From assembly GCF_033115175.1 (NCBI RefSeq), contig NW_026909534.1:434001-498000 (forward strand): a DNA stretch of 64,000 bases, written 5' to 3'. The notes below the pieces were generated by a model, which worked only from the letters and a program-made list of their open reading frames with translations, was not told the origin of the DNA and made no database searches. A program made the position numbers and the translations under genes. Each line of letters opens with the position of its first letter. Positions within the stretch are counted from its first letter, which is position 1. Positions 21,986-35,305 of the stretch are shown in pieces. Origin of the DNA: Lepus europaeus (Eukaryota; Chordata; Mammalia; Lagomorpha; Leporidae).

Positions 21986-23964
21986 TTTAAAATTCAAAAA
22001 ATTTATACCAATAACAAGGAGAATTTTAAAGGTGTTTATATATATAATATATATGTGTGTGTGTTTATGACATTACAATGTAAATACACATATATATAAT
22101 TTGTAATATAAATGTACACAGAGCAACATTTTGAAATTTGTATAATGTATTTATCGTCAGAAAAGAATACTCAGATTTCTGTAATGATCCAGTTTCTGAA
22201 AATTACAAGAATGAAGAGTAAGCCATCAAGTTGTAGCTCATAAAGTCTGTTTCTCTGTTTCTCCAAGTCTACCAGCCTCTAAAATTAAATAAACATACAT
22301 AATTCTGGGATAAAAATAACATTAAGATCCCACTATTTTCCCACATAATTTTCGGGAAATATACTAGTATCTAGAAACACAGTGGCAAATTTATCTATGA
22401 ATAAAATATATGTATGTTATATATGTTACATATATTCATATATATACTACGTTGAGGAGAAAGAATTATTACCCTTGGCTAAAATGGCCCTGAGACACTG
22501 TGTACCTGACAGTTTCCAGAAGGCAACTTACAGAATGTTGGGGGTGATGATGATCTTACAATAAAAATTAAATCACCATGGCCACAGATTCACAGGGTTA
22601 GGATTGGTCTAGACTAAAGTATTTGTGCAAAAGAGTGACTCCAGTGAATTTAAAAATTAACAAATTTTCATAATAAAAGGTTAATTTCAAGTTCCATGAA
22701 TGTCTATAAAGCTAAGAATGAAATCTCCTGCTAATGAGTGATGGAACTGGCCCTAAATTGTTCTGATATACTGTGAAAATAAAATTTGGACATCTGCCAG
22801 AATTTGATAGCCTTACAATGATAAAGTAAATCATGGTAGCCTTAAGTGCCCTGCACTAGAATTGGCACAAATTAGGTTATTATTTATTGAGGTGGTAATA
22901 ATAAATTTGAATCAACATGAAAAATAGAGAAATGTATTCATTTCAATATATGTTTTATATTGATAGTTGTGTGTACAAATGGTAAATTTAGTAGAAGCAG
23001 GAATAAGGTTACAAGGAGATGTAACAGATATTAATAAAAGTAGCCCTCAATACACATTTAAATACAGAAAATCTATGCTTTCTTAAATCAAAGAAAGTTT
23101 ATGCCATTAAATTCAGTAATTTTAAAACCAAGATAAAATTGTCTTGATCTAATGAATGGAAATTTTAAAGAGAATGACAATTTTGTTTCTCGAAATATAA
23201 AGAAGCTATAAAAAAGTGTCCTTGAAAGTGTAAAAGAATGTAATGTTCTAAAATTATTTGATAGGCCATAAAGATGGAGATTGCTAAGACAACTTGAACA
23301 TTATTTAGTGCATTCATGACATGAAAATATAAGTGCCCAAAAGAATCATCATACATTGGCAGTGCTAAGATTGCTTTCCATGTGGATATTGACATACTCA
23401 GATGAAATTAATAAAATGAAAGACAAAATATAGAAAATTGATGCACATGGAAGTTAAAACTTTGTCTTGCCCTTAGTAACAATGTCATTTTAATGTGAGC
23501 CATAATTAAAAACAAATATGTGGATGAATATTTGGTGAAAAAACAGTCTGGAATAAACTGGAAAAATTACAGTATGATATAGACTTGTAGTTTGGAAAAT
23601 TTCCACAATCAGAAAATAATTTAAAGTTCCAGGAGCATCTAGAAACATTAATAATGTATCCTATGCTGATGACCATGATGGTGCTGGCACTGCAATGTAC
23701 TCAAATCCTATACACATGACAGTTGCTGGGACAACTTCCAGCATTTAGAGTGAGTAGATGACCACACAATTATAAATCAAACCGTGGGGCCCATCATTTC
23801 CCTGTGTTAGGAATGTTACAAATCAGGTTACTCATTACACATGCAGGTGACAGTAGTAAATGACAAAATAAATATGCACTCCATGGAAGGCATTTAATTT
23901 TGATTATATGGTATATAAATTAGTAATTTGGCAGAAACAGAGTCATAATCATATAGAGATGGGC
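21986..23964. other. AT-rich unique sequence, no gene seen
   Basis: About 2 kb with short TA/TG runs near 22035-22100 and 22400-22450. No coding frame, SINE or L1 was recognised. It lies 3' of the zinc-finger gene and could include its 3' UTR or distal region. Confidence 0.5.
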
Positions 23965-23967
23965 TAA

Positions 23968-24448
23968 TAATTGGATGGTGGAGTAGGGAGGGAGCTTACT
24001 GCTCTAGCCCAGGAGAAAATAGTTTTTAAAAAGTGGAAATAGAGTAGTCTCAGGGAAGAGTTAGGTAAAAAATGACAGAGGGAATTCTACTGATATTAGA
24101 GGGATGCAGTGAACCCACATGGATGGCATGGTGCCCACGGATCACGACTCCAACAGCTGAGAGCCTATGCACCAGAACTGGAAAGTGAGGTGAGACAAGA
24201 CCACAGTAGCCTGAGCCACCGGCAAAAATGTGGCAGGAAACTAGAGGAAATGAGGCTTAAGTATCCAAGGGAAAGTGTGCCAGCCAAACTAGAGGAGAGA
24301 GAAAACAAAGGGACAGTACAGACACGTTTCTCTCTCTCCAATCACCTCACAAAGACATGCAACCTAATAGAGCAGGAGCCATTTTGGACATACATAACAT
24401 CTGTGCCAGCTTGTGTCTGCATCAGGCAAGCAGCCGAGTGGAGACTCC
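23968..24448 (+). mobile_element. Isolated L1 5' UTR fragment (+)
   Basis: It parallels 13262-13740 and 42100-42580 ('ggtggagtagggagggagc', 'gtggagatactg'-like and 'gagcaggagccattttggacatac' blocks) but ends before ORF1. A 5'-end-only L1 piece implies rearrangement rather than ordinary 5' truncation. Confidence 0.8.
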
Positions 24449-24459
24449 TAACTCCTAAC

Positions 24460-24682
24460 TCTGGATGGATGCAATGGCTGGAGCTGCCACAATCCAAAGC
24501 CAGGAGTCAGGAGCTTCTTCTGCATCTCCCACATGGGTGCAGGGCCATCTTCTACTGCTTTCCCAGGCTATAGCAGAGAGCTGGATCAGAAGAGGAGCAA
24601 CCGGGACTAGAACCAGTGCCCACATGGTATGCCAGCATTTCAGGCCAGGGCTTTAACTTACTGTGCCACAGCGCTGGTCCCA
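24460..24682 (-). repeat. CSINE (-)
   Basis: Body and head in reverse complement, ending 'ctgtgccacagcgctggtccc'. The tail side is missing at the junction with the L1 fragment. Confidence 0.85.
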
Positions 24683-24739
24683 ACCTTTCTTCCTTATGGG
24701 AGTACCTATTGTATGGGATGTAATTTCCAGCAAATGGCT

Positions 24740-26018
<1,279 letters not shown>

Positions 26019-28117
26019 TCATTTATGAGGTTTCTGCCCTGTGTGAATTCGCTGGTGTATGATGAGGTATGACTTTTGTCTAAAGGCTTTTCCACAGTCA
26101 TTACATTTATGAGGTTTCTGTCCTGTGTGAATTTGCTGGTGTTTGATGAGGTCTGACTTTTGTCCAAATGCTTTTCCACAGTCATTACATTTATGAGGTT
26201 TCTCCCCTGTGTGAATTCGCTGGTGTATGATGAGGCCTGACTTTTGTGCAAAGGCTTTTCCACAGTCATTACATTTATGAGGTTTCTCCCCTGTGTGAAT
26301 TTGCTGGTGTACGATGAGGCCTGACTTTCGTCCAAATGTTTTTCCACAGTCATTACATTTATGAGGTTTCTCCCCTGTGTGAATTCGCTGATGTTGCATG
26401 AGGTATGACTTGCATCCAAAGGCTTTTCCACAGTCATTACATTCATGAGTTTTCTCCCCTGTGTGAATTCGCTGGTGTATGATGAGGCCTGACTTTTGTC
26501 CAAAGGCTTTTCCACAGTCATTACATTTATGAGGTTTCTCCCCTGTGTGAATTTGCTGGTGTACGATGAGGCCTGACTTTCGTCCAAAGGATTTTCCACA
26601 GTCATTACATTTATGAGGTTTCTCCCCTGTGTGAATTTGCTGATAGTATATGAGGTGTGACTTTTTTCCAAAGGCTTTTCCACAATCATTACATTCATGA
26701 GGTTTCTGCCCTGTGTGAATTCTCTGGTGTATGATGAGGCGTGACTTTTGTCCAAAGGCTTTTCCACAGTCATTACATTTATGAGGTTTCTCCCCTGTGT
26801 GAATTTGCTGATGGTATATGAGGTGTGACTTTTGTCGAAAGGCTTTTCCACAGTCATTACATTTATGAGGTTTCTCCCCTGTGTGAATTTGCTGATGTTT
26901 CATGAGGTGTGACTTGCATCCAAAGGCTTTTCCACAGTCATTACATTCATGAGGTTTCTCCCCTGTGTGAATTCGCTGGTGTATGATGAGGTCTGACTTT
27001 CGTCCAAAGGCTTTTCCACAGTCATTACATTCATGAGGTTTCTCCCCTGTGTGAATTCGCTGGTGTATGATGAGGTGTGACTTTCGTCTAAAGGCTTTTC
27101 CACAGTCATTACATTCATGAGGTTTCTCCCCTGTGTGAATTCGCTGGTGTATGATGAGGTCTGACTTTCGTCCAAAGGCTTTTCCACAGTCATTACATTC
27201 ATGAGGTTTCTCCCCTGTGTGAATTCTCTGGTGTATGATGAGGGCTGACATCCACAGAAAGCCTCTTCCACAATGAAGGCATTTATAAAGTTTCTCCTCT
27301 GTGTGAATTCGCTGATGGTTTATGAGGTATGACTTTTGTGTAAAGGCTTTTCCACAATCACTACATTCATGTGATTTCTCTCCTGTGTGAATTTGTTGAC
27401 ATTTCCTGAGGACTGACTTTTGTCCAAAGTCTTTTCCAGAGTCATTACATTCATAAGGTGAATTAATACTGAGTGATTTTCCACAAGGGTTACATGTGTA
27501 AAGTTTTTCCCTTGTATTTAGTCTGTGATTTATTGTAAGATGTGACTGGTGAATGACAGGTTCAACATACTTAATGTACTTATAAAATTTCTTTCTTGTG
27601 TGAGTTTGTTGATGCATATTGAGGCTAGAATTTTCATGGATAGCTTTTTCTATTTGAGTTGTTTTTCCAAAAGTGACAGTTGATTTATTACAGTTTTCTG
27701 CCATATGAACCCTCTCAGATTTACAGAACATCTTTCTTGTGAAGACTTTTGCTTGTCCAGTGGGTCCAAATGGCTGCTTCATGATGTGAATATTGTCATA
27801 CTGACTAAGAGGCTCACAGAAGTGAAGAGATTTTCCAGGTATCTTAGTGTTATCAAATTTCTCTCCAGCCTGTAGTTGATCAGGCCCACTGTGGGGATAC
27901 ACAGTGTGACATTTATTGCATTCCTCAGGATTCAATCCTGAATAGATTCCCTTTTTAATAATCATTGTTGGAATATGGCTTGAATTTAAACTAAGGGTTT
28001 TTCTTAATTCAACTCTCTTGTGAGCTGATGTCTTGTTATTTTTCATAAAATCCTGATTCAGATTTTTGTCCTGACTTTCCAGGTTGATCTTAATCAGGTC
28101 ATCCATTTTCATGACCA
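26019..28117 (-). CDS. KRAB zinc-finger protein, last coding exon (spacer + 16 C2H2 fingers)
   Basis: A large terminal exon typical of KRAB-ZNF genes. The acceptor 'ttttttctcatttcag' lies just before 28117, and the two leading bases complete the codon split at the end of the KRAB-B exon. About 240 spacer residues with one or two degenerate fingers precede 16 tandem fingers (about 27375-26030), mostly joined by HTGEKP. Fifteen keep C2H2; the ninth has Tyr for its first zinc-binding His. The frame ends at TGA (26021-26019), exactly where the first Cys (TGT) of a seventeenth finger should be. Expected role: nuclear DNA binding and TRIM28-mediated repression, often of transposable elements. With the two KRAB exons it adds up to 772 residues in one frame. 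Orthologue not assigned. Confidence 0.9.
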
Positions 28118-29470
28118 CTGAAATGAGAAAAAAGCAATCATGTCACTGAATCACATGTTACTGTTTCTCCTGGCATACTCATGTAAAGAGAATGAAGTTA
28201 CTTGTTATCCAAGTGGCATAAGATTTTCACAGAATCAGTATGAGGTACTTATTTGTGACCATTATATGGTTTTTCTCCTTAATACATTAATATACCATGA
28301 GGTTTCCCAATGTTCAAACCTGATCCTTTTTACTATGGGAATTTGTCAAGGATGGTAGAATGACATTTGTGCTATGATGAGTGGGATGCCTGCTCTGGCT
28401 ACTCTGCTTTCAGTACAGATCTCTGCCTATGTAAACTGGAAGGAAGCAGATAATGTTTCATGTGCCTGGGAACCTGTGAGACACCAGGGAAGACTAGAGG
28501 AATTCTAGAGCTCTGGTTTCAGACTAGTTAGACTTAAGTGTTGCAGACATCTGGGAAGTGAGCTAATAGAGGGCCTCTTTCTCTCTTTCTTCTCTCACTA
28601 TCACTCTGCCTTTCACAAAGATGAAATAATTATAAAATATTTTAAAGAATGGACAAATATTTAATAAAAATATTCACCCACTACCTAGCAACCATTTTTC
28701 TCCTGTCCTTTTTCTCCAGTTTATTTTTATAAAAATTGTGTGCTTTTTGATTCTCCGATATTTCAACCATAAACATGAAAAAGTTTTACTGATCATTTAC
28801 TTGCAGGTGGAGAAGAGTGAAATGTGCCTGTACTTTAAGCAGGACAACATTTAAGGAGTATGATTTGGATCTAAGATTGTCTCATGTTCAGTCTTCCTAG
28901 GTAAACATCATTTGTGGGATTTTTCAAATGAAAAACTACTTTGTCTCTACTCTATGCCAGCTTCCCCAAATTCCTAAGGACACCCAACACCTTCAGCCTC
29001 TCAGAAATACAACAGGTAGAGAAAAGTCCCAATCTACCACTTTAGTTAAACACTCCCAATCAGTTTGAAGAATTTGTTTCTGCAAACTGGGATGTGCTCA
29101 TCTTCTTTGAAAAGTGTTTTCTAGCTCATTCTGAAATCATCAGTGCTGGTTACCTCCTCTCGATTCTTTCTGTAAACATTCCTGTGTGATAATTTGAATT
29201 TCTAGATGCTTTTAATCAGTTGCCTCCTATTTTCACTGAAAGCTTCATTTCCTATGCTTTTCTTATCTTTTTATTTGCTTATTTTTCAATGATACTGAAA
29301 AATAAGAGAGAAATCATACTTCAAACTCCACCCTTAACAAAATCTAAGCCACTCAACATAAACCCAGGAGGCTACTTGAGCTTGGGTCTCAAAAGCGCAT
29401 TACTTTCTTGGTGAGTCTAGGATCACTTATTTTCATGTTTTATATAAGTTCATGCTTAGTTTATGATTTC
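28118..29470. other. KRAB-ZNF intron, with a worn CSINE
   Basis: Intron between the finger exon and KRAB-B. 28378-28650 is a worn plus-strand CSINE ('gagggcctctttctctc...ctttcacaaag'). The remainder is unique and I see no further exon in it. Confidence 0.6.
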
Positions 29471-29477
29471 TTTTCTT

Positions 29478-29803
29478 TCAAAGATTTACTTTATTTACTT
29501 GAAAGCTAGAATTATAGAAAGAGATAGACAGAGAGAAGCCTTCCATATGCTGATTCACTCCCCATATGGGAACAACAAACCAATGCTGGGCCAAGATGAA
29601 GTTAGGAGCCAGGAGTGTCTTTTCTGTCTCCAACATGGGTACAGGGGGCCAAGGACTTGGGCCAACCTCTTCTCTTTTCTCAGGTACATTAGCAGAGAGC
29701 TGGATTAGAAGAGGACCAGCTGGGACTTGAAATGGCACCCATATGCAATGCTAGTGCTGCAGGCTGGAGCTTTAACACACTGCACCACAGTGTCATTCCT
29801 AGC
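29478..29803 (-). repeat. CSINE (-)
   Basis: Tail 'aaagatttactttatttacttgaaag' through head 'ctgcaccacagtgtcattcctag'. Inside the KRAB-ZNF intron, and in sense with the gene. Confidence 0.88.
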
Positions 29804-29849
29804 TTCATAATTTATGATGTCACAACACAGAGGCTTACTCATGACCATT

Positions 29850-30180
29850 TTTTTTTTAAAGATTTATTTATTTAATTGAAAGTCAGAGTTACAAGAGAGA
29901 GGAGAGGCAAAGAGAGAGTAAGCTCTTCCATCCAATGGTTCACTCCTCAATTGGCCACAGAGGCCAGAACTGTGCTGATCTGAAGCCAGGAGCCAGGAAC
30001 TTCTTCTGGGTCTCCCTCAGGTGCAGGGGTGCAAGGACTTAGACCATCTTCTACTGCTTTCCCAGGCCATAGCCAAGAGCTGGTTTGGAAGTGGAGCAAC
30101 TGTGTCTCGAACTGGTGCCCATATGGGATGCTGGTGCTTCAGCCTAGGGTTTTAATTCACTGCACCACAGCACCGGCCAC
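29850..30180 (-). repeat. CSINE (-) with TSD
   Basis: Complete copy. 'catgaccat' occurs at both edges (about 29842-29850 and 30179-30188), a plausible 9-bp TSD. Confidence 0.9.
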
Positions 30181-30189
30181 ATGACCATC

Positions 30190-30462
30190 TTTTAGCATTT
30201 ACTTATTTGCTTACTTGAGAGTCAGAGAGACAGAATGAAAGATAAAGACAGACTGAAACAGAGGTTTGCCAACTATAGGCTCACTCCTCAAATGTTTCCA
30301 ACAGACTATAATTTTCTTATTTATTTGAGAGGCACAGAGGGAAAAAAAAAGAGACTAAAAAAGAGAGTTCACACTTATTGATTCAGTCCTGAGCAAGTTC
30401 TATGCCTGGGCAAAATCATGAGAGGGAACTCAATCTGAGCAATGAGTTAGAAATAAGTTTCT
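30190..30462 (-). repeat. Two old CSINE-like remnants (-)
   Basis: Two 'tatttatttgagag' tails at about 30199 and 30320, each followed by eroded SINE text. Confidence 0.6.
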
Positions 30463-30466
30463 GGGG

Positions 30467-30801
30467 GCTGGCATTGTGGTAAAGCAGGTAAAGCTACCAC
30501 CTGCAGTGTCAACATCACTTATGGGCACCAGTTTAAGTCCTAGCTACTCCACTTCTGATCCAGCACCCTGCTATGGCCTGGGAAAGCAGTAGAAGATGGC
30601 CCAAGTCCTTGGACCCCTGTACCCATGTGGGAGACCTGGAAGAAGCTCCTGGCTCCTGGCTTCAGATCAGTACAGCTCCAGCCATGACAGCCAATTGGGA
30701 AGTGAACCAGTGGCTGGAAGACCTCTCTCTCTCTCTCTGTCTCTCCTTCTTCTCTCTGACTTTGAAATAAATAAATAAATCTTTAAAAAAAAAAAAAAAA
30801 A
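30467..30801 (+). repeat. CSINE (+)
   Basis: Full-length: 'gggggctggcattgtggtaaagcagg' to 'aaataaataaataaatctttaaa'. Antisense to the gene it lies in. Confidence 0.93.
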
Positions 30802-30807
30802 GAACAG

Positions 30808-31140
30808 AAACAGGGCAGCACCGTGGCTCAATAGGCTAACCCTCTGCCTGTGACACTGGCACACCTGGTTCTAGTCCCAGTTGGGGCACTGGATTCTGTC
30901 CCGGTTGCCCCTCTTCCAGGCCAGCTCTCTGCTGTGGTCCGGGAGTACAGTGGAGGATAGCCCAAGTCCTTGGGCCCTACACCCACATGGGAGACCAGGA
31001 GAAGGCTCCTGGCTTCAGATCAGCATGGTATGCCAGCCACAGTGTGCTGTGGCCATTGGAGGTGAACCAATGGTAAAGGAAGACCTTTCTCTCTGTCTGT
31101 CTCTCTCACTCTCCACTCTGCCTGTCAAAAAAAGAAAAAA
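30808..31140 (+). repeat. Variant CSINE (+) with TSD
   Basis: The head 'cagcaccgtggctcaataggctaaccctc' and 'ttctgtcccggttgcccctcttccagg' body define the second subfamily. Its flanks 'agaacagaaaca' and 'agaccagaaaca' are a near-perfect TSD. Confidence 0.9.
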
Positions 31141-31517
31141 AGACCAGAAACATTAAGATTAAAAAAATAAGTTTCTGTATGTTGCCTAACTAACAAGCAC
31201 TGAAGGAACTAATAAGTGCATGAAGGAAAACGTATAAAAGTATAGATAAGGACAAGTTAGAATTTGGGGAATGTATCAAACCTAAATAAAAGCCTTAGTA
31301 ACATCAGGAAATGACTGGATTTTTTTTTTTTAATCAAAGAACATCTTCACTAAGAACAAAATTTAGAAAAGATACTGGTATCTCTAAATGCCTGTGTCTG
31401 ATCCACAAAACCAGCTGTCAGCAGGAGTAAGGCTTGAGAAAATTTCATGGAAAGACTACTAGTCAACATATACACACTTTCTGCTTTGGCCTCCCTGTCT
31501 CTTATGTGCAGACTGAC

Positions 31518-31610
31518 CTGAAAGGCTCTGATTCAAGCATTTGTCCACCATCCATGGCTCTTCTCCTTGCTCCAACTTGAAGATTAAGTCAGGTTTGGTA
31601 ATGCAGTGCC
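31518..31610 (-). CDS. KRAB-B exon of the zinc-finger gene (93 bp)
   Basis: Translates as 'GHCITKPDLIFKLEQGEEP' and on to 'QSLS', the KRAB B-box type that modulates KRAB-A repression. Acceptor 'tttccattaatag' precedes 31610 and donor 'cag|gtcagt' follows 31518. With the 127-bp A exon it leaves one base over, which combines with the first two bases of the finger exon. All three exons therefore splice in one open frame. Confidence 0.9.
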
Positions 31611-31854
31611 CTATTAATGGAAACAAAGTAAGACTTTGTAAAATCACTATCTTGGATTATTTGAAGGACTACAGCTTGGTTAAGGAGCTATGCAACAAAT
31701 GTTCCAATTTGAATCTTTTGTTAGATGGTAGATATTCAGATTATTCATGGACTCAAATTCTAATCCTGTCCAATATTAAACATTATAAAGTGTTCCCTTG
31801 CTTGTCAAATAGCAAGAAAATGTTATCACTGGGAATGTGATGGGTGTCACTCAC

Positions 31855-31981
31855 CCAAGGAGAAGAGGCTGCTGTAGGTCTCCAGCATCACATCTCTGTA
31901 CAGGGTTTTCTGAGCATTGTTCATGTTCTGCCATTCCTCCCAGGTAAAGTACACAGCCAGGTCTTCAAATGCTATCATCAC
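31855..31981 (-). CDS. KRAB-A exon of the zinc-finger gene (127 bp)
   Basis: Exactly 127 bp, the standard size of a KRAB-A exon. It reads '[17 protein letters not shown]', then '[17 protein letters not shown]'. The residues known to matter for TRIM28 binding are present ([11 protein letters not shown]), though the usual DV near the start is DL. Acceptor 'taatgttacag' precedes 31981 and donor 'ttgg|gtgagt' follows 31855. The initiating exon should lie at higher coordinates. Candidate donors on the minus strand (e.g. 'cag|gtaaga' near 32849) are not convincing, so the start is unassigned. The intron to KRAB-B is only 244 bp. Confidence 0.92.
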
Positions 31982-32283
31982 CTGTAACATTACACTTCCA
32001 GTCAACATGTTAACTCTGTCACAAAACAAACACTGACAGTTGTGTATGAATATGAAGGAAAAAGGAAGGATATGGTTTTACATTAGACTTGTTGAGTGTT
32101 TAGAAAGCCACACAGAGCATTCAACAGAGTCAAACCCATTATCTACTGGCTGTGCGAAATGCCCAAGCTGGAGGGAAACAGGAGGTTCAAATCACAAAGG
32201 CCACATCTGTCAAGGGGAATTGCACAGCAGGCTAAAAGAGGGGCAATACTGACTACACCGCAAGGTGGAGGCGCTGGCCTATT

Positions 32284-32625
32284 TTTTAAGATTATTTATT
32301 TGAAAGGCAGACTTACAGAGATTGGGAGAGACAGGGAGACAAAAGGATATATCTTCTATCTACTGTTCATTTCCCAAATGCCCACAATGGCTGGGACTGG
32401 GCCAGGTCAAAGCCAGGAGCCTGGGACTCCGTGGGTCTCCCATATTGATGGAAGGGTCCAAATACTCAAGTCATTTTCACTGCTCTTTCAATCAGATTAG
32501 CAGGGAACTAGATTGGAAGTGGAGCAGCAAGGACTCAAATCCTTTGTTTACATGGGATGTCAGCATTGATAGTGGAGGCTTAGCCTGCTGGATCACAATT
32601 CTGGTGACTATTGCAGGTTCTTAAA
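32284..32625 (-). repeat. CSINE (-)
   Basis: 'attttttaagattatttatttgaaaggcag' to 'ctgctggatcacaattctgg'. Moderately diverged. Confidence 0.85.
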
Positions 32626-32865
32626 CAAATCTCTAAGCATTTTTCTCAGTGAGTCACAAATGCAGATTGTACTGCAGACATTCCCAGGTTCTCTTTTTGG
32701 GCAAATAATTCCATTGCTTTCACTTTAATTATGTATAATGTTATTTCAAATATTTATCATTTCAATGTTTTGGGCAGTTATTTCAATTGTTTATCAGTAG
32801 AATAATCATAGACAAGGGCAAAAGCTAATTTGTATTCTTTGTCTTACCTGTATTTTCTCTCTTAC

Positions 32866-33148
32866 TTAAAAATATTTATTAGCTTGATAGAGCAAAATGT
32901 TGATGTACTGAGAGATAGAGAGCTTTGACACATTAATTCACTTCCTAGATAACCACACCAAACAGAGGTGGGGCAGGACTGAAGCCAGGATTGAGGAATG
33001 GAATCTAGGCCTCCTTCATTAGTGACATCACCATTGCTTCCCCAGGTCTGCATTATCTGGGAGCTAAAAACTAGAGCCAGCATTGGAAATCAAACATAGA
33101 CACTCTGAGGTGGCATCATAAACACTAAGCTAAATGTCTGCCCTGTCT
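32866..33148 (-). repeat. CSINE (-), old
   Basis: A T-rich tail at 32866, eroded body, and head side 'aacactaagctaaatgtctgccct'. Confidence 0.75.
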
Positions 33149-33317
33149 TTTAATATATTTTTTTCTCTGACATATTGGAAATGATATGCATGGTATTTTC
33201 CTGGAAATTATTTTCTGTTCATTCCCATTGCAGTTTCACTGATGATTTCTTGCCTTTTATTCTCAATGCTTCTACATACTTCTCCTTAACATTGCCCATT
33301 CAAGAGTCAGTATTGCA
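33149..33317. other. Spacer, nothing recognised
   Basis: Short unique stretch between SINEs. Confidence 0.4.
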
Positions 33318-33672
33318 GACCGGCACTGTGGCTAAACAGGCTAATCCTCCACCTAGCGGTGCCAGCACACCGGGTTCTAGTCTCGGTCGGGGCACTGGAT
33401 TCTGTCCCAGTTGCCCCTCTTCCAGGCCAGCTCTCTGCTGTGGCCCGGGAGTGCAGTGGAGGATGGCCCAAGTCTTTGGGCCCTGCACCCGCAAGGGAGA
33501 CCAGGAGAAGCATCTGGCTCCTGGCTTTGGATCAGCATGTTGCACCAGCCACAGCGCGCTGGCCGCGGCGGCCATTGAAGGGTGAACCAACAGCAAAGGA
33601 AGACCTTTCTCTCTGTCTCTCTCTCTCTCTCACTATCCACTCTGCCTGCCAAATAAATAAATACATAAATAA
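33318..33672 (+). repeat. Variant CSINE (+)
   Basis: Well-preserved second-subfamily head ('ccggcactgtggctaaacaggctaatcc') with CpG-rich core 'cagcgcgctggccgcggcggcc', ending 'caaataaataaatac'. The surviving CpGs suggest a fairly young copy. Confidence 0.92.
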
Positions 33673-34102
33673 GCCTCCAGTAGATTCTTCACACATTCCT
33701 TATTCTATTCCAGAATCCAATTCAGCTTCTCAAAGGTATTAAGGACTCCATTACTCTAACAATTCAAAAACAAACTTAACTGATTTGTGTTTTAGCACTA
33801 GGTAACTCTTCCACTTGCGGAATGCTAAGTGTTTACTTCATAGGTAGCACTAAAACACTGCTCAGTACATCATCTACATTTAGACTGTTTCAGACAACAC
33901 GACCCCAAAAATGTAGCATATTGTGCTTAGTTTCAACTCAATTCATGTAACAAATATATATTTTGCTATAGCAACAGAAAGACAAGAGACCAAACTGCAT
34001 TATGATAGATGACAGTAATGATGCATAATTGTGCCAAATTCATCATTCATTTCTGTATATACCATGAGAACAAATTTTATGTTTATTTTTCTATTTTAAA
34101 AT
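33673..34102. other. Unique sequence, no gene seen
   Basis: AT-rich. No exon-like open stretch with splice signals stood out as the missing first exon of the zinc-finger gene. Confidence 0.45.
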
Positions 34103-34432
34103 TTTTAAAGATTTATTTATTTATTTGAAAGTCAGAGTTACACAGAGAGAGGAGAGGCAGAGAGAGAGAGGTCTTCCATCTGCTGGTTCAGTCCCCAATT
34201 GGCTGCAATGGCTGGAACTGCACCAATCTGAAGCCAGGAACCAGGAGCTTCTTCTGTGCCTCCCACATGGGTTCAGGGGCCCAAGGACCTGGGCCATCTT
34301 CCACTGCTTTCCCAGGCCATAGTAGAGAGCTGGAGAAGAAGTGGAACAGCAGGGTCTCAAACCGGTGCCCATATGGGATGCCAATGCTTTAGACCAGGGC
34401 ATTAACCCACTGAGCCACAGAGCCAGCCCCAT
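34103..34432 (-). repeat. CSINE (-)
   Basis: Full-length: 'aaagatttatttatttatttgaaagtcag' to 'ccactgagccacagagccagcccc'. Confidence 0.93.
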
Positions 34433-34459
34433 ATTTTCCATTTTAATTAACTAGTATAC

Positions 34460-34803
34460 TGGGACCAGCACTGTGGCATAGCAGGTAAAGCCACTGCCTT
34501 CAGTGCTGGCATCCCATATTGGTGCCAGTTCAAGTCCCAGTGGCTTTCCTTCCAATCCAGCTCTCTACTATGGCCTGGGAAATCAGTAGAAGATGGCCTA
34601 AGTCCTTGGGCCCCTGGACCCATATGGGAGGTCCAGAAGAAGCTCTTCACTTCTAGCTCTGGATCAGTGCAACTCTGGCCATTGTGGCAAATTGGGGAGT
34701 GAACCAGCAGATGAAAGACTCTCTCTCTCTCTCCCTCTGCCTCTCTGTAACTCTGGCTTTCAAATAAATTTAAAAAAAATCTAAAAAGAAAATAAATAAA
34801 TAA
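34460..34803 (+). repeat. CSINE (+)
   Basis: Head 'gggaccagcactgtggcatagcagg' to an A/T tail with AATAAATAAATAAA. It is followed by a 19-bp A run at 34852-34870 that belongs to no recognisable body. Confidence 0.9.
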
Positions 34804-34977
34804 ACTAGCATTAAACACCTAAAATAAGTACTGACAAACTGGGGGATAATTAAAAAAAAAAAAAAAAAAAACCACTTACAGGTGATATATTCATTTTCTT
34901 TCCTCTTAGGAACATGTGGAGGACCCAGAATCATACCTGGGAGAGAAGGTGAATGACAAGAGTTCAAAGAAAACTCT

Positions 34978-35305
34978 GGAGGCCAACGCTGTGGCATAAT
35001 GGGTAAAGCTGCTGCCTGCAGTGCCAGCATTCCATATGGGTGCTGGTTTGAGTCCTGCCTGCTCAACGTACAATGTAGCTATCTGCTATGTCCTGAGAAA
35101 GCAGTGGAACATGGTCCAAGTCCTTGGGCCCCTACACCTTCATGGGAGACCCAGAAGCTCTTGGGTCTTGGCATTGGATCAGCTCAGCTCCAGCCTTTGC
35201 AGTAATTTGGAGGGTGAGCCAGCAGATAGAAGTGTCTCTCTCTCTCTCTCTCTCTCTCTGCAACTCTTTCAATAAATAAATGAAATCTAAAAAAAAAAAA
35301 AAAAA
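34978..35305 (+). repeat. CSINE (+)
   Basis: 'ggaggccaacgctgtggcataatggg' to 'aataaataaatgaaatctaaaaa', with a (CT) run at 35234-35258. Confidence 0.9.

Noticed and set aside
26900..27271. 123-codon repetitive frame
   Set aside because: The same shifted reading of the finger array.
32844..32910. First exon of the KRAB gene at a 'cag|gtaaga' donor
   Set aside because: The preceding sequence is SINE tail without an ATG-bearing open frame that fits the KRAB-A phase.
33175..33585. Frames of 91-136 codons on both strands
   Set aside because: They read through a CpG-rich variant CSINE. The same SINE gives similar frames at 52408, 63116 and 38950.
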